Assembly (NCBI GenBank): GCA_003265435.1
Contig: NOXC01000001.1
Coordinates: 62,001 to 126,000, forward strand
Direction of reading: 5' to 3'
Source: Cellvibrionaceae bacterium AOL6
Lineage (GTDB): Bacteria; Pseudomonadota; Gammaproteobacteria; Pseudomonadales; Cellvibrionaceae
Length of the DNA stretch: 64,000 nt
Of this stretch, positions 52,797-62,802 are shown one piece after another. Below the pieces are notes generated by a model. It saw only the letters and a list, made by a program, of their open reading frames with translations. It had not been told where the DNA came from and did not search any database. The position numbers were made by a program, and so were the translations under genes. The stretch's first letter is position 1, and each line of letters begins with the position of its first letter.

Positions 52797-54203
52797 ATGT
52801 CAGAGAACACTCTGAATCTGATTAAAGAGAACGAAGCTCGCTGGGTAGACCTGCGCTTCACAGACACCAAAGGTAAGGAACAACACGTATCTATCCCTGC
52901 GACTGAAGTTGATGATGACTTCTTCGAAGAAGGCAAGATGTTTGACGGTTCTTCTATCGCCGGCTGGAAAGGCATCAACGAGTCCGACATGATCCTCATG
53001 CCAGACGACTCTGCCTCAGTTCTCGACCCATTCACGGACGAGCCAACTGTTATCGTTCGCTGTAACATCGTTGAGCCTTCAACTGGCCTCGGTTACGAGC
53101 GTGACCCTCGCTCCATCGCTGCACGCGCAGAAGAGTACCTGAAATCCACCGGTCTCGGTGACGCTGCATTCTTCGGCCCCGAGCCAGAATTCTTCGTCTT
53201 CGACGACATCAAGTGGGGCGCGGACATCAGCGGCGCGTTCTACAAGATTTCTTCTGAAGAAGCAGCCTGGTCTTCCGGCGGCGACTACGCAGACGGCAAC
53301 ATGGGTCACCGTCCTGGTGTGAAAGGCGGCTACTTCCCAGTACCTCCAGTCGACTCCCTGCAAGACATTCGTGGCGCCATGTGTGCGGCCATGGAAGAAA
53401 TGGGTCTGGTTATCGAAGTACACCACCACGAAGTGGGTACAGCGGGTCAGTGTGAAATCGGCGTTGGCGCGAACACCCTGGTTAAGAAAGCAGACGAAGT
53501 TCAGATCCTCAAGTACTGCGTACACAACGTAGCGCACGCTTACGGTAAAACAGCGACCTTCATGCCTAAGCCTCTCGTTGGCGACAACGGTAACGGCATG
53601 CACGTTCACCAGTCTTTCGTTAAAGACGGCGTGAACCAGTTTGCAGGTGACGCTTACGCTGGCCTGAGCGAAACTGCCCTGTTCTACATCGGCGGTATCA
53701 TCAAGCACGCTAAAGCATTGAACGCGTTCTGTAACGCTTCAACCAACTCCTACAAGCGTCTGGTTCCTGGCTTCGAAGCACCTGTTATCCTGGCTTACTC
53801 AGCACGTAACCGTTCTGCTTCTATCCGTATTCCTTACGTTGCTTCCGCGAAAGGCAAGCGTATCGAAACACGCTTCCCAGACAGCACAGCCAACCCTTAC
53901 CTGGCGTTCGCTGCCCTGCTGATGGCTGGCCTCGACGGCGTGAAGAACAAGATCCACCCTGGCGACTCTGCTGATAAGGATCTGTACGACCTGCCACCAG
54001 AAGAGCTGGCGGAGTACCCAACTGTTTGTTCTTCTCTGGAAGAAGCTCTGACGGCTCTGTCTGAAGACCGCGACTTCCTGAAAGAAGGCGGCGTGTTCAC
54101 AGACGACGCAATCGACGCTTACATCGCGCTGAAGAACGAAGAAGTTGAGACTCTGAACATGACCACTCACCCTGTTGAGTTTCAGATGTACTACTCTGTT
54201 TAA
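52797..54203 (+). CDS. glnA: Glutamine synthetase type I
   Basis: Assimilates ammonium into glutamine. The 468-residue length and blocks match type I-beta enzymes: [19 protein letters not shown], the metal-ligand [64 protein letters not shown], and [23 protein letters not shown]. The adenylylation tyrosine is present in [11 protein letters not shown] near residue 398, so activity is probably controlled by GlnE. Codons are those of a highly expressed gene. It is followed by a terminator, then ntrB and ntrC. Confidence 0.98.
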   Translation: MSENTLNLIKENEARWVDLRFTDTKGKEQHVSIPATEVDDDFFEEGKMFDGSSIAGWKGINESDMILMPDDSASVLDPFTDEPTVIVRCNIVEPSTGLGYERDPRSIAARAEEYLKSTGLGDAAFFGPEPEFFVFDDIKWGADISGAFYKISSEEAAWSSGGDYADGNMGHRPGVKGGYFPVPPVDSLQDIRGAMCAAMEEMGLVIEVHHHEVGTAGQCEIGVGANTLVKKADEVQILKYCVHNVAHAYGKTATFMPKPLVGDNGNGMHVHQSFVKDGVNQFAGDAYAGLSETALFYIGGIIKHAKALNAFCNASTNSYKRLVPGFEAPVILAYSARNRSASIRIPYVASAKGKRIETRFPDSTANPYLAFAALLMAGLDGVKNKIHPGDSADKDLYDLPPEELAEYPTVCSSLEEALTALSEDRDFLKEGGVFTDDAIDAYIALKNEEVETLNMTTHPVEFQMYYSV

Positions 54204-54224
54204 GCCCTTCAAAACGGCTTTCGA

Positions 54225-54252
54225 AAAACCCGGCAATCGCCGGGTTTTTTTA
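54225..54252 (+). terminator. Terminator after glnA
   Basis: AAAAACCCGGC/GCCGGGTTTTT stem with an AATC loop and a T-run. It separates glnA from the ntrBC pair but some read-through is usual in this operon type. Confidence 0.93.
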
Positions 54253-54593
54253 TGCCTGCCTCATCGCGAGGCAGAGCGTCATTTTGACACACTCGACCGC
54301 ACCAAATAAGAACACAGCCATCGTTGCACGCTACAAAATGAACTATCATGGTTCATGGCACGGTGTATTTTGCCCTCGCTGCGCACCATCATCTAGCCAT
54401 CCTTACAAATCTGCCATTGATTAAAATTCGGCGAAAACACAGTAAAAGCGTTTAATTTCGGAAATATCGCGCATTTACACACTTCAATTTCCGAGCTTGG
54501 GCTGCTCCTTGCAACAGCGCGAGCCACGCGCTGAAAAATTGCACTTTTTTGGTTTGTTTATTGCAGGGATGGCAACGACTCTTGGGCTTTATC
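54253..54593. other. Intergenic region between glnA and ntrB
   Basis: About 340 bases without a gene I can support. It starts with a second hairpin (CTGCCTC/GAGGCAG near 54257-54275). ATGAAC at 54338-54343 and GTTCAT at 54351-54356 form a 6-bp inverted repeat with a 7-base spacer that could be an NtrC-like or other operator. The rest is AT-rich. Confidence 0.45.
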
Positions 54594-55661
54594 ATGACTA
54601 AAACAACACACTCCGACAAAATTCTAGATAACTTGCTAACTGCAGTGGTCGTGCTGGATGGTTCTCTGAACATCATCTACATGAACGCTGCGGCTGAAAT
54701 CCTGCTTGGAGTGAGCGAGGTGCACACCTACGGGAAGTCTATTCAGAGCTATTTCCTGGATGGGGATCCAACACCGGATTCCATCAGCGAAGCGCTCAAA
54801 CTGAAGCAGAACTTCACCAAACGTCGCGCCAATTGGGAGCTGCAAAACAGCCGTGTACTGACCGTCGACTACACCGTGACACCCGACCCTGAGGTCGAAG
54901 AGGTCGTACTCGAAATCCAGCCCCTGGATCGCCTGCTGAGAATCAGTCGTGACGAAGCCTGGATTGCCTCTCAGGAGACGACGAACAATATGATCCGGGC
55001 CATTGCCCACGAGGTGAAAAACCCGCTAGGAGGCATTCGCGGTGCCGCTCAGTTGCTCGCCCGCGAACTTAAGGATCAGGACCTCGAAGAATTTACCCGC
55101 ATCATCATCGATGAGACGGACCGCTTGAGGAAGCTGACAGATCGCATGCTTGGGCCGAACAAACCTGTGCGACACGAGCTCATCAATATTCATGAAGTGC
55201 TGGAGCACGTCGGCTCGGTTATTCGCCTGGAGGCTGCTGGCAGGGTTCAAATTAGCAAGGACTATGACCCCAGCATCCCCGACCTGCTCGGCGATAAGGA
55301 ACAACTGATACAGGCCTTGCTGAACATCGTTCGCAATGCCCTGCAAGCGCTGACAGAAAACGATGTGGAACATGGTCAAATTGTTTTGAAATCCCGTGTT
55401 AAACGCCGCTACACCATCGGTCGCAAAACACACAAACTCATTGCCGAAGTGAGCATTATCGACAACGGGCCGGGCATCCCGCCTCAAATTGTCGAAGACA
55501 TTTTCTTCCCGATGATTACCGGGCGAGCCGAAGGCACCGGCCTTGGGCTCGCCATTTCACAAAACCTGATTACACGCCACGAGGGCCTGATCGAGTGCTC
55601 GAGCGTACCCGGCAGAACTGAATTTGCCATCTATCTACCACTGGGAAACACCGATGCGTAA
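54594..55661 (+). CDS. glnL: Nitrogen sensor kinase NtrB
   Basis: A 355-residue cytoplasmic histidine kinase that phosphorylates NtrC when nitrogen is short and is held in check by PII. It has a PAS domain (about 7-110, LLTAVVVLDGSLNIIYMNAAAEILLG), the phospho-acceptor motif AIAHEVKNPLGGIRGAAQLL (His about 140), and the ATPase boxes NIVRNALQAL, IDNGPGIPP and GRAEGTGLGLAISQN. ATG 54594 fits the family; the ribosome site is poor (TTGGG). The stop overlaps ntrC by 8 bases. Confidence 0.95.
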   Translation: MTKTTHSDKILDNLLTAVVVLDGSLNIIYMNAAAEILLGVSEVHTYGKSIQSYFLDGDPTPDSISEALKLKQNFTKRRANWELQNSRVLTVDYTVTPDPEVEEVVLEIQPLDRLLRISRDEAWIASQETTNNMIRAIAHEVKNPLGGIRGAAQLLARELKDQDLEEFTRIIIDETDRLRKLTDRMLGPNKPVRHELINIHEVLEHVGSVIRLEAAGRVQISKDYDPSIPDLLGDKEQLIQALLNIVRNALQALTENDVEHGQIVLKSRVKRRYTIGRKTHKLIAEVSIIDNGPGIPPQIVEDIFFPMITGRAEGTGLGLAISQNLITRHEGLIECSSVPGRTEFAIYLPLGNTDA

Positions 55662-57069
55662 AGCCAATAAAGTCTGGATTATTGACGACGATCGCTCCAT
55701 CCGTTGGGTACTGGAGAAAGCGCTGCAACAATCCAATATCGAAATCGAAAGTTTTGAGTCGGGCGACGCCGCCCTGAACCGTCTTGGCACCAGCCGTCCT
55801 GATGCGATCATCAGCGATGTGCGGATGCCCGGTATCGACGGACTCAGTATGCTTTCCAAAGTACACGAAACGCATCCGGAAATGCCCATCATCATCATGA
55901 CCGCGCATTCCGACCTCGATAGCGCCGTATCTGCCTATCAGGGCGGGGCCTTCGAATACCTGCCCAAACCCTTTGATGTCGACGAGGCAGTTGCCGTAAC
56001 GCAACGCGCTCTGGCTCACGCCAATGAACAGGCTTCAGAACTCAAAGAGCCGCCCGCCGAAGTCGACACCGAGATCATCGGTGAAGCACCCGCGATGCAA
56101 GAAGTCTTTCGCGCGATTGGTCGCCTGTCTCAATCGAATATCACCGTGCTTATCAACGGGGAATCCGGCACCGGTAAAGAATTGGTCGCGCGCGCGCTGC
56201 ACAATCACAGCCCGCGTAAAGATGGTCCCTTTATCGCCCTGAATATGGCGGCGATACCGCAAGAGCTGATCGAGTCCGAGCTCTTTGGTCACGAGAAAGG
56301 CGCATTTACCGGAGCTGGGGCGCAACGCATCGGTCGCTTCCAGCAGTCCGATGGCGGCACCCTGTTCTTAGACGAAATCGGAGACATGCCTGCGGAAACG
56401 CAGACGCGCCTCTTGCGGGTGCTTGCCGACGGTGAATTCTACCGGGTGGGCGGGCATACCCCCATCAAAGTGGACGTGCGTATCATTGCGGCTACTCACC
56501 AGAATCTTGAAGGCCTGGTAGAGAAGAACCAGTTTCGGGAAGACTTGTTCCACCGTCTGAACGTCATTCGCATCCATCTGCCCACAATGGCCGATCGCCG
56601 CGAAGATATTCCCCGCCTGGCCCAACACTTCCTGCGCCGTGCCGCCTCTGAACTCGGCGTCGAACCCAAGATTCTGACAGCCGAATCCGAAGCCTACCTC
56701 TCAGGACTGTCCTGGCCGGGCAACGTGCGTCAACTGGAGAACACCTGCCGCTGGATCACCGTAATGGCGTCCGGGCGTGAGGTACACATTCAAGACCTGC
56801 CTCCAGAATTGAAAGCACCCAAAAACACGGAAACACCGGCGGGAGACTGGGAAAAAGCCTTGCGTCACTGGGCTGACCAAGCGCTGGCGCGGGGTGAGAG
56901 TGATATTTTGTCTGAGGCGGTGCCGACCTTTGAAAAAGCACTGATCGAGACTGCGCTCAAGCATACGGCCGGTCGTAAACGCGACGCGGCGAACCTGCTC
57001 GGCTGGGGTCGAAACACCCTGACTCGTAAGTTGAAAGAGCTGGGAATGAGCTCTGGAGATGACGACTAA
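55654..57069 (+). CDS. glnG: Nitrogen response regulator NtrC
   Basis: A 471-residue sigma-54 activator. The receiver domain has VWIIDDDRSIRWVLEKAL, the phosphorylated Asp55 in AIISDVRMPGIDG and Lys in YLPKPFDVDEAV. The AAA+ domain has Walker A INGESGTGKEL, the sigma-54 contact loop GAFTGA, Walker B GTLFLDEIGDMP and the sensor motif WPGNVRQLENT. The C-terminal Fis-type helix-turn-helix is GRKRDAANLLGWGRNTLTRKLKELGM. It regulates glnA and other nitrogen genes, and is co-transcribed with ntrB. Confidence 0.96.
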   Translation: MRKANKVWIIDDDRSIRWVLEKALQQSNIEIESFESGDAALNRLGTSRPDAIISDVRMPGIDGLSMLSKVHETHPEMPIIIMTAHSDLDSAVSAYQGGAFEYLPKPFDVDEAVAVTQRALAHANEQASELKEPPAEVDTEIIGEAPAMQEVFRAIGRLSQSNITVLINGESGTGKELVARALHNHSPRKDGPFIALNMAAIPQELIESELFGHEKGAFTGAGAQRIGRFQQSDGGTLFLDEIGDMPAETQTRLLRVLADGEFYRVGGHTPIKVDVRIIAATHQNLEGLVEKNQFREDLFHRLNVIRIHLPTMADRREDIPRLAQHFLRRAASELGVEPKILTAESEAYLSGLSWPGNVRQLENTCRWITVMASGREVHIQDLPPELKAPKNTETPAGDWEKALRHWADQALARGESDILSEAVPTFEKALIETALKHTAGRKRDAANLLGWGRNTLTRKLKELGMSSGDDD

Positions 57070-57111
57070 GCGCCCCTCAAAGGGACGCCCAGCCCAGTCG
57101 TATCGCCCAAT

Positions 57112-57141
57112 AAAAAGCCCCTAGCAACAGGGGCTTTTTTT
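57112..57141 (+). terminator. Bidirectional terminator between ntrC and pgk
   Basis: AAAAAGCCCCT/AGGGGCTTTTT stem with an AGCAAC loop, A-run before and T-run after. It serves both convergent genes. Confidence 0.93.
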
Positions 57142-57153
57142 ATGGGCCTGACC

Positions 57154-58329
57154 TTAGTCGTTGGCGCGCTCTTTCAGAATCGCCACGGCGGGCAGCTCTT
57201 TCCCTTCTACAAACTCCAGGAAGGCACCGCCCCCTGTCGAGATGTAGGAGATATCTTTCGACAGACCGAACTTGTCGATCGCCGCCAGAGTGTCACCACC
57301 ACCGGCAACAGAGAACGCTTCACTCGCCGCAATCGCTTTGGCGACCACTTCGGTCCCTTCTGCAAAAGGCTCGTACTCGAACACACCACAAGGGCCGTTC
57401 CACAGGATGGTCTTCGCGTCCATCACAATGCGCGCGACTTTTTCTGCCGTTTCCGGACCGTAGTCGATGATTTCCTCGTCAGACGCGACGGCATCGACGC
57501 CCTTGGTTTCCGTTTTGGACTCATTCGACCACTCACTGAAACCGTCTTTGGTAGTACGCACATCCGTCGCAAATACCACATCGGTTTCCTTACAGAGTCG
57601 CTGCGCTTCGGGAATCAGATCTTTTTCGTACAAAGAGTTGCCGACTTCATTTCCCGCGGCTGCAACAAAGGTATTCGAAATGCCTCCGCCCACAACCAGG
57701 ACATCACAAATTTTTGAAAGCGCATCCAGTACGGTCAGCTTGCTGGACACCTTCGAACCACCCACCACGGCGACCAACGGACGCTCTGGGTTGTCGAGGA
57801 CTTTTGCCAGCGCCTCAAGCTCTGCCGACAACAAAGGCCCAGCACAAGCGATGGGAGCGAAGCGCGCCACACCGTGCGTTGAGGCCTGAGCGCGGTGCGC
57901 AGTACCAAAGGCGTCCATGACAAAAATGTCACACAGAGATGCGTAGGCCTTCGCCAATGCGTCGTCGTTGCCTTTTTCGCCTTCGTTGAAGCGTACGTTT
58001 TCAAGCAACACAACATCACCGTCTTCAAGCGTCACACCTTCACGCCACTCTTTGACCAAGCTCACATCCTTGCCCAGTAATTTGGTCATGTGCGCAGCGA
58101 CAGGCGCCAGCGAGAATTGTTCGTCATACTCCCCTTCTGTCGGTCGACCAAGGTGAGACATCAGCATCACTCGCGCACCCGCTTCAACGGCGAGTTTAAT
58201 GGTTGGGAGAGAGGCCTGAATGCGGACATCAGAAGTGATCTCGCCGTCCTGAATCGGTACGTTCAGATCCTGACGAATCAGCACGTACTTACCCTTAAGA
58301 TCAAGATCCTGCATTTGTTTAACTGCCAT
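57154..58329 (-). CDS. pgk: Phosphoglycerate kinase
   Basis: Makes ATP from 1,3-bisphosphoglycerate in glycolysis, and works in reverse in gluconeogenesis; its 3-phosphoglycerate is also the acceptor for GpgS. The 391-residue protein has [91 protein letters not shown] and the C-terminal [12 protein letters not shown] 58329 is the family start with GGAG about 11 bases before it. It is convergent with ntrC and divergent from the ECF sigma gene. Confidence 0.97.
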   Translation of the reverse strand: MAVKQMQDLDLKGKYVLIRQDLNVPIQDGEITSDVRIQASLPTIKLAVEAGARVMLMSHLGRPTEGEYDEQFSLAPVAAHMTKLLGKDVSLVKEWREGVTLEDGDVVLLENVRFNEGEKGNDDALAKAYASLCDIFVMDAFGTAHRAQASTHGVARFAPIACAGPLLSAELEALAKVLDNPERPLVAVVGGSKVSSKLTVLDALSKICDVLVVGGGISNTFVAAAGNEVGNSLYEKDLIPEAQRLCKETDVVFATDVRTTKDGFSEWSNESKTETKGVDAVASDEEIIDYGPETAEKVARIVMDAKTILWNGPCGVFEYEPFAEGTEVVAKAIAASEAFSVAGGGDTLAAIDKFGLSKDISYISTGGGAFLEFVEGKELPAVAILKERAND

Positions 58330-58489
58330 AGAAGGAAACTCCGTAGAAGAAGAGAGGAGAAGGATTGCCAAGTGCGGCATTGTACCGAAAAGCCTGCCTT
58401 TTTGCGCGACCCACACAACTCAATTGACACGCGGTGGCACGAATAACCGAACTCGGCCCAGTTGTGAAAACACCGAGCCAGTCTTTACC

Positions 58490-58519
58490 TGTAACCTTTT
58501 TGTTCCCGCAACGTACTAT
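58490..58519 (+). promoter_or_regulatory. Possible promoter right at the sigma factor start
   Basis: TGTAAC (58490-58495) and TACTAT (58514-58519) are separated by 18 bases; the shifted pair GTAAC and CGTA (16 bases) has the look of an ECF promoter. Either puts transcription start almost at ATG 58527, so the sigma factor mRNA would be nearly leaderless. Low certainty. Confidence 0.35.
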
Positions 58520-58526
58520 ACGCTCG

Positions 58527-59018
58527 ATGACACGGATATTTCGCGAATATGTGGATCGGCATCATCGTTATGTCTACGGCCTTGCTCGTTACATACTCGA
58601 TGACCCCGCCGAGGCCGAGGACCTCACTCAGGAAGTGTTCGAACGCCTGTGGCAGCGCATGGAAAGCGTCGACGAAAAGGGTATCCGCGCCTGGTTGGCC
58701 CAAGTCACTCGCAACGCGTGTATAGACCGGCTCCGCGCCCGCAAAACGCACTGCGAATTTGATGAGGCCCACGGGGATCACGGCAGCCATGATACCCCCT
58801 TAGTGGACCTGGCCAGCGCCCGACTCAGTGACTGGCTGCGCGACGCCATCCAGCGCCTGCAAGAGCCGCATCGCTCAATCATCGTGCTCATCGATTTACA
58901 ACAGCGCAGTGTGCGCGATACCGCGCAACAACTGTCCCTCAGCGAAAACCAGGTCAAGGTGTACACACACCGGGCTCGAAAAACACTACGCACGCTATTG
59001 CAGGACAAATCGCTATGA
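58527..59018 (+). CDS. ECF-type RNA polymerase sigma factor
   Basis: A 163-residue sigma-70 family protein with regions 2 and 4 only. Region 2 has YVYGLARYILDDPAEAEDLTQEVFERLWQR, with the usual DxxQE-like -10 contact, and ends in TRNACIDRLRARK. Region 4 has LQEPHRSIIVLIDLQQRSVRDTAQQLSLSENQVKVYTHRARKTL. ATG 58527 starts the homologous part; the frame is open further upstream but without protein-like sequence, and no ribosome site is seen. The following gene overlaps its stop by 4 bases, as expected for a sigma/anti-sigma pair. Confidence 0.92.
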   Translation: MTRIFREYVDRHHRYVYGLARYILDDPAEAEDLTQEVFERLWQRMESVDEKGIRAWLAQVTRNACIDRLRARKTHCEFDEAHGDHGSHDTPLVDLASARLSDWLRDAIQRLQEPHRSIIVLIDLQQRSVRDTAQQLSLSENQVKVYTHRARKTLRTLLQDKSL

Positions 59019-59401
59019 CAGCGCACGACGAAGACACCCTACTCCAGCGTATTTTTGATGACGACGACATCAACGAAGAAGACGTACCCGACGACTTGCG
59101 CGAACGGCTCTATGCCATTCCCACGCAAGCTACCCGGAAGGCACCAGCCGTTCGGCGCCACATGATTGGCTTCGGACTCGCCGCTTGCCTGTGTCTCGGG
59201 CTCATCGTCGGTGTGTATGAACAGCACAACCGCAAGGCAAAGGCCGTCGAACACGCCCAGCAAGAGCTCGCGGTCGCACTTTACTACCTTCAAAAAACCC
59301 AGCAGAAGGCACAGCCCCTGGTACTGGAAAACCTGAACACTCCCCTGCAGCGCGCGACACTGCAGCCCTTACTCGAACAACGAGAGGAGCTATCCCTATG
59401 A
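59015..59401 (+). CDS. Probable anti-sigma factor, single membrane helix
   Basis: A 128-residue protein beginning 4 bases inside the sigma gene. Residues 1-45 are acidic (RIFDDDDINEEDVPDDLRERLYAIP), then one membrane helix (about 51-67, GFGLAACLCLGLIVGVY), then a basic and glutamine-rich helical region that may form a coiled coil. It lacks the HxxxCxxC zinc motif of ZAS anti-sigma factors, so a new or divergent class is implied. Its place and coupling support control of the sigma factor, but no direct evidence can be seen. Confidence 0.7.
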   Translation: MTAHDEDTLLQRIFDDDDINEEDVPDDLRERLYAIPTQATRKAPAVRRHMIGFGLAACLCLGLIVGVYEQHNRKAKAVEHAQQELAVALYYLQKTQQKAQPLVLENLNTPLQRATLQPLLEQREELSL

Positions 59402-59931
59402 ACCGATTACGCATTGGCCTGCCAGTCCTTTTCTTCGGGCTGAGCCTTCTGGCCTCCATCAGCCAGGCAAGCCCCAAAGGCAATTTTATTTTTGACGACC
59501 TCAGCAAGGATTACGGCAACCCGAAAGTGGAAATTAACCTCAGTGCCGCATTACTCGGCATGGTGGGCACCCTCGCAAAAGTCGAAGAGCCCGAGGTGGG
59601 GGAACTCTTGAGAAAACTGGAATACATCCGCGTGCGTGTCTACAACACCGGCGGGGATACTCAGGCCGCGATCAATAGCATTGCGAAACACACCCAAGCT
59701 TTACGCAAAGACAAATGGGAGGTCGTCGTCAGCGTCAACGAAGCCTCAGATCATGTACAGATTTTTAGCCGAAGTACTGATGGTCTGATCGATGGCCTGG
59801 TGTTGATGGCCGTAAGCGAAGGCGATACCGAAGCCATTTTTATCAATATCGTGGGAGAAATTGATCCGGCCAATATTGCCAAAGTAACAGAGAGTTTTGA
59901 TATTTCGATCAACGGGGAGGCAACGCCATGA
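59398..59931 (+). CDS. DUF4252 family secreted protein
   Basis: A 177-residue protein whose start overlaps the anti-sigma-like gene by 4 bases. Signal peptide: MNRLRIGLPVLFFGLSLLASISQA. The mature domain has VEINLSAALLGMVGTLAKVEEPEVGELLRKLEYIRVRVYNTGG and ends with IFINIVGEIDPANIAKVTESFDI, the DUF4252 pattern. The domain is known from Bacteroidetes and Proteobacteria and has no assigned function. It is one of two adjacent paralogues in the operon. Confidence 0.85.
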   Translation: MNRLRIGLPVLFFGLSLLASISQASPKGNFIFDDLSKDYGNPKVEINLSAALLGMVGTLAKVEEPEVGELLRKLEYIRVRVYNTGGDTQAAINSIAKHTQALRKDKWEVVVSVNEASDHVQIFSRSTDGLIDGLVLMAVSEGDTEAIFINIVGEIDPANIAKVTESFDISINGEATP

Positions 59932-60485
59932 CCTATTCTCGACTACAGCAAGCAATGAAAAGTGCTTGCATCGTGCTTGTCGTCAGCACGCTCAGCGGTT
60001 GCTTCCTGGTAAGCGCGGGTATGCACGATGAGCCAGGATACGCCGACATGCACTACCCAAGTATTTTTCGGGCAAAAAGCACTCAGAAAATTGCATTGGG
60101 CCCGACCATTTTCAAACCACTCCGCTGGGCCGCAAAGGAGTCCGGTTCCGAAGAAGCCGAACTTTTTCAGCACATGGATGGGCTGCGGGTACGCAGTTAT
60201 ACGCTGGAACAAAACCCGGAGCACATCGCAGAGCGTATGACCGAGAGTATCGCTCGCATTCAAGCACAGGGTTGGGAAACCAGCCTGAAAATTGAAGACG
60301 AAAAGGACCGCGCTGTGATTCTCACCAAGGAGGAGGCTGGCCAAATTTACGGCGTGGCTATTTTCATCATGGATGAACACGAAGCCGCCTTCATCAATAT
60401 TATTGGCCACGTCGATCCGAGCCACATCCGCAGCCTGGTGGAAGGGCAGACGACGGAGCAAACCCTCGCCGCCATCGAACCTTAA
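59928..60485 (+). CDS. DUF4252 family lipoprotein, second copy
   Basis: A 185-residue protein overlapping the previous gene by 4 bases. The signal ends in LSGCFLV, a lipobox, so it should be lipid-anchored. The domain repeats the plan of the preceding gene: HMDGLRVRSYTLEQNPEHIAERM, WETSLKIEDEKDRAVILTK and AFINIIGHVDPSHIRSLVEG. The two proteins are diverged paralogues, one soluble and one anchored. The operon ends in a strong terminator. Confidence 0.85.
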   Translation: MTYSRLQQAMKSACIVLVVSTLSGCFLVSAGMHDEPGYADMHYPSIFRAKSTQKIALGPTIFKPLRWAAKESGSEEAELFQHMDGLRVRSYTLEQNPEHIAERMTESIARIQAQGWETSLKIEDEKDRAVILTKEEAGQIYGVAIFIMDEHEAAFINIIGHVDPSHIRSLVEGQTTEQTLAAIEP

Positions 60486-60500
60486 ACACAACGAGCATAA

Positions 60501-60539
60501 AAAAAGCGGAGCCTGTTACCAGGCTCCGCTTTCTCTTTT
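60501..60539 (+). terminator. Bidirectional terminator between the DUF4252 operon and tkt
   Basis: AAAGCGGAGCCTG (60503-60515) pairs with CAGGCTCCGCTTT (60520-60532) around a TTAC loop, with A-run before and TCTTTT after. Confidence 0.92.
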
Positions 60540-60560
60540 CAGCAAGGTTGGCCGGCAATC

Positions 60561-62558
60561 TTAACCGAGCAATTCCTTCGCTGTCGCAACCACGTTCTCA
60601 ACCGTGAAGCCGAAGTGCTCCATCAGCGCGCCACCAGGAGCGGACTCACCGAATGTCGTCATACCCACAACGCGGCCATCGAAACCAACATACTTGGCCC
60701 AGTAGTCCGCCGCAGCCGCTTCAATGGCCACACGCGCGCTCACGTCAGAAGGCAGAACGCTTTGCTTGTACGCTTCGTCCTGAGCATCAAAAGTGGTTGT
60801 GCTCGGCATGGACACCACGCGCACTTTTGTACCTTCCGCAGCAAGTGCTTCGGCTGATTTCACCGCCAGCGCCACTTCAGAACCGGTCGCAATCAGGATC
60901 AGCTCAGGCGTGCCGTCACAATCGACCAACACGTAGGCGCCTTTTTCGATCAGCGCAAGCTGCTCGTCATTGCGCGCCAAAGCAGGCAGGCCCTGTCGGC
61001 TGAACACCAATGAGGTGGGGCCGTCACGACGCTCAATGGCTTTCTTCCATGCAACCGCCGTTTCCGCCGCATCAGCCGTGCGCCACACGTCCATCTTGGG
61101 CGTCATGCGCAGGTGTGCGATGTTTTCAATCGGTTGATGCGTCGGGCCGTCTTCACCCTGACCAATCGAGTCATGGGTATAGACGAAGATGCTTTGAATG
61201 CCCATCAGAGCCGCCATACGCACGGCGTTCGCAGCGTACTGCTGGAACATCAGGAAGGTCGCACCGTAGTTGATGAAACCACCGTGCAGCGCAATACCGT
61301 TCATGATGCCGCTCATACCGAATTCGCGCACACCATAAAAGATGTAGTTCCCTGCGGGATCTTCCTGCAAGCCTTTCGAGCCGGACCACAGAGTCAGGTT
61401 CGAACCCGCGAGGTCCGCAGACCCACCTAACAGCTCAGGCAACAAAGCGGCATAGGCTTCAATCGCGTTTTGTGAGGCTTTTCGAGAGGCCACGCTTTCT
61501 GCTTTATCCTGACACTCTTTGATAAAGGCATTCGCTTTTTCTTCAAATTCCGCAGGCAGTTCACCTTTAATGACGCGACGCTCAAACTCGGCCGCCAATT
61601 CAGGATGTGCTGCTTTATACGCGTCAAATTTGGCATTCCAGTCAGACTCTGCCGCACTGCCTTTTTCTTTCGCGTCCCAACCGGCATACACGTCTTCAGG
61701 AATCACGAAGGGTTCGTGCTTCCATCCCAGGAATTCACGTGCAGCGGCGATTTCGTCTTCACCCAGTGGCGCACCGTGACAGTTGTGGGTACCGGCCTTG
61801 TTGGGCGAGCCCATACCAATGGTGGTTTGCGTGCAGATGATGGTCGGCTTATCGGTAACGGCTTTCGCGTCTTCGATCGCCTTTTTCACGGCTGCAGCAT
61901 CATGACCATCCACTTTGGGGATCACATGCCAACCGTAAGCTTCAAAACGCTTGGGCGTATCGTCGGTGAACCAGCCTTCAACGTGGCCGTCGATGGAGAT
62001 GCCGTTATCATCGTAAAACGCCACCAGCTTGCCCAGCTTCAGAGTGCCGGCGAGCGAGCACGCTTCGTGAGAGATGCCTTCCATCAAGCAGCCGTCGCCG
62101 AGGAAGCAGTAAGTGAAGTGATCAACCACTTCATGTCCATCGCGGTTAAATTGCGCCGCGAGCGTCTTTTCAGCAATGGCCATACCCACCGCGTTTGAAA
62201 TACCGGCACCGAGAGGACCGGTCGTGGTTTCCACGCCGGGCGTGTAGCCGTATTCAGGGTGGCCAGGCGTTTTAGAATGCAGCTGGCGGAACTGCTGCAG
62301 CTCGCTCATTGGCAAGTCGTAGCCAGACAGGTGCAGCAAAGAGTAAATCAGCATGGAGCCGTGACCATTGGACAGCACAAAACGATCGCGATCGGCCCAC
62401 TCGGGGTTCTGCGGGTTGTGCTTCAGGAAGTCATTCCACAGGACTTCAGCAATATCTGCCATCCCCATGGGCGCCCCTGGGTGTCCACTCTTGGCCTTCT
62501 GAACCGCGTCCATGGACAGAACACGGATGGCGTTGGCAAGTTCTTTGCGCTCAGGCAT
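60561..62558 (-). CDS. tkt: Transketolase
   Basis: Transfers two-carbon ketol units in the pentose phosphate pathway, using thiamine diphosphate. The 665-residue protein has the N-terminal [24 protein letters not shown], the cofactor-binding [39 protein letters not shown], the second-domain [19 protein letters not shown] and the C-terminal ASRK-independent end. These catalytic histidines and the Mg/diphosphate loop are present. AGGAG lies 10 bases upstream of ATG 62558. It is divergent from sahR, sharing an intergenic operator. Confidence 0.97.
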   Translation of the reverse strand: MPERKELANAIRVLSMDAVQKAKSGHPGAPMGMADIAEVLWNDFLKHNPQNPEWADRDRFVLSNGHGSMLIYSLLHLSGYDLPMSELQQFRQLHSKTPGHPEYGYTPGVETTTGPLGAGISNAVGMAIAEKTLAAQFNRDGHEVVDHFTYCFLGDGCLMEGISHEACSLAGTLKLGKLVAFYDDNGISIDGHVEGWFTDDTPKRFEAYGWHVIPKVDGHDAAAVKKAIEDAKAVTDKPTIICTQTTIGMGSPNKAGTHNCHGAPLGEDEIAAAREFLGWKHEPFVIPEDVYAGWDAKEKGSAAESDWNAKFDAYKAAHPELAAEFERRVIKGELPAEFEEKANAFIKECQDKAESVASRKASQNAIEAYAALLPELLGGSADLAGSNLTLWSGSKGLQEDPAGNYIFYGVREFGMSGIMNGIALHGGFINYGATFLMFQQYAANAVRMAALMGIQSIFVYTHDSIGQGEDGPTHQPIENIAHLRMTPKMDVWRTADAAETAVAWKKAIERRDGPTSLVFSRQGLPALARNDEQLALIEKGAYVLVDCDGTPELILIATGSEVALAVKSAEALAAEGTKVRVVSMPSTTTFDAQDEAYKQSVLPSDVSARVAIEAAAADYWAKYVGFDGRVVGMTTFGESAPGGALMEHFGFTVENVVATAKELLG

Positions 62559-62750
62559 AACTGCTTAGCTCCTATTAAAATATTGATGTAATTACGTGAC
62601 GAAAAGCAATAAGTAATATTATTTAGAAAAAATCGGGGGCCGCTATTTTCCACTACCTTAGGCGACGCGTAAACCTTGACTGTTTGGATTTTCACCACTT
62701 TTCGCCGAATCGCGCCATTTTAGCACCCTTATAGTTTATTGGACTATATT

Positions 62751-62776
62751 TCTATATCAAAATATTTTGATATAGA
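62751..62776. promoter_or_regulatory. Perfect 26-bp palindrome, SahR-type operator
   Basis: TCTATATCAAAAT at 62751-62763 is mirrored exactly to 62776. The position, 27 bases before sahR and 193 bases before the tkt start, suits a repressor site. ArsR-type dimers bind AT-rich palindromes of this length, and a SahR gene lies directly downstream, so autoregulation together with metK is likely. Confidence 0.8.
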
Positions 62777-62802
62777 GCATCCGGACTGCTATCCTTCCTT
62801 TC

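Noticed and set aside
54500-54593. Sigma-54 promoter for ntrB (TTGCA near 54538)
   Set aside because: The -12 TTGCA is present but the -24 GG is CG, so the match is too weak.
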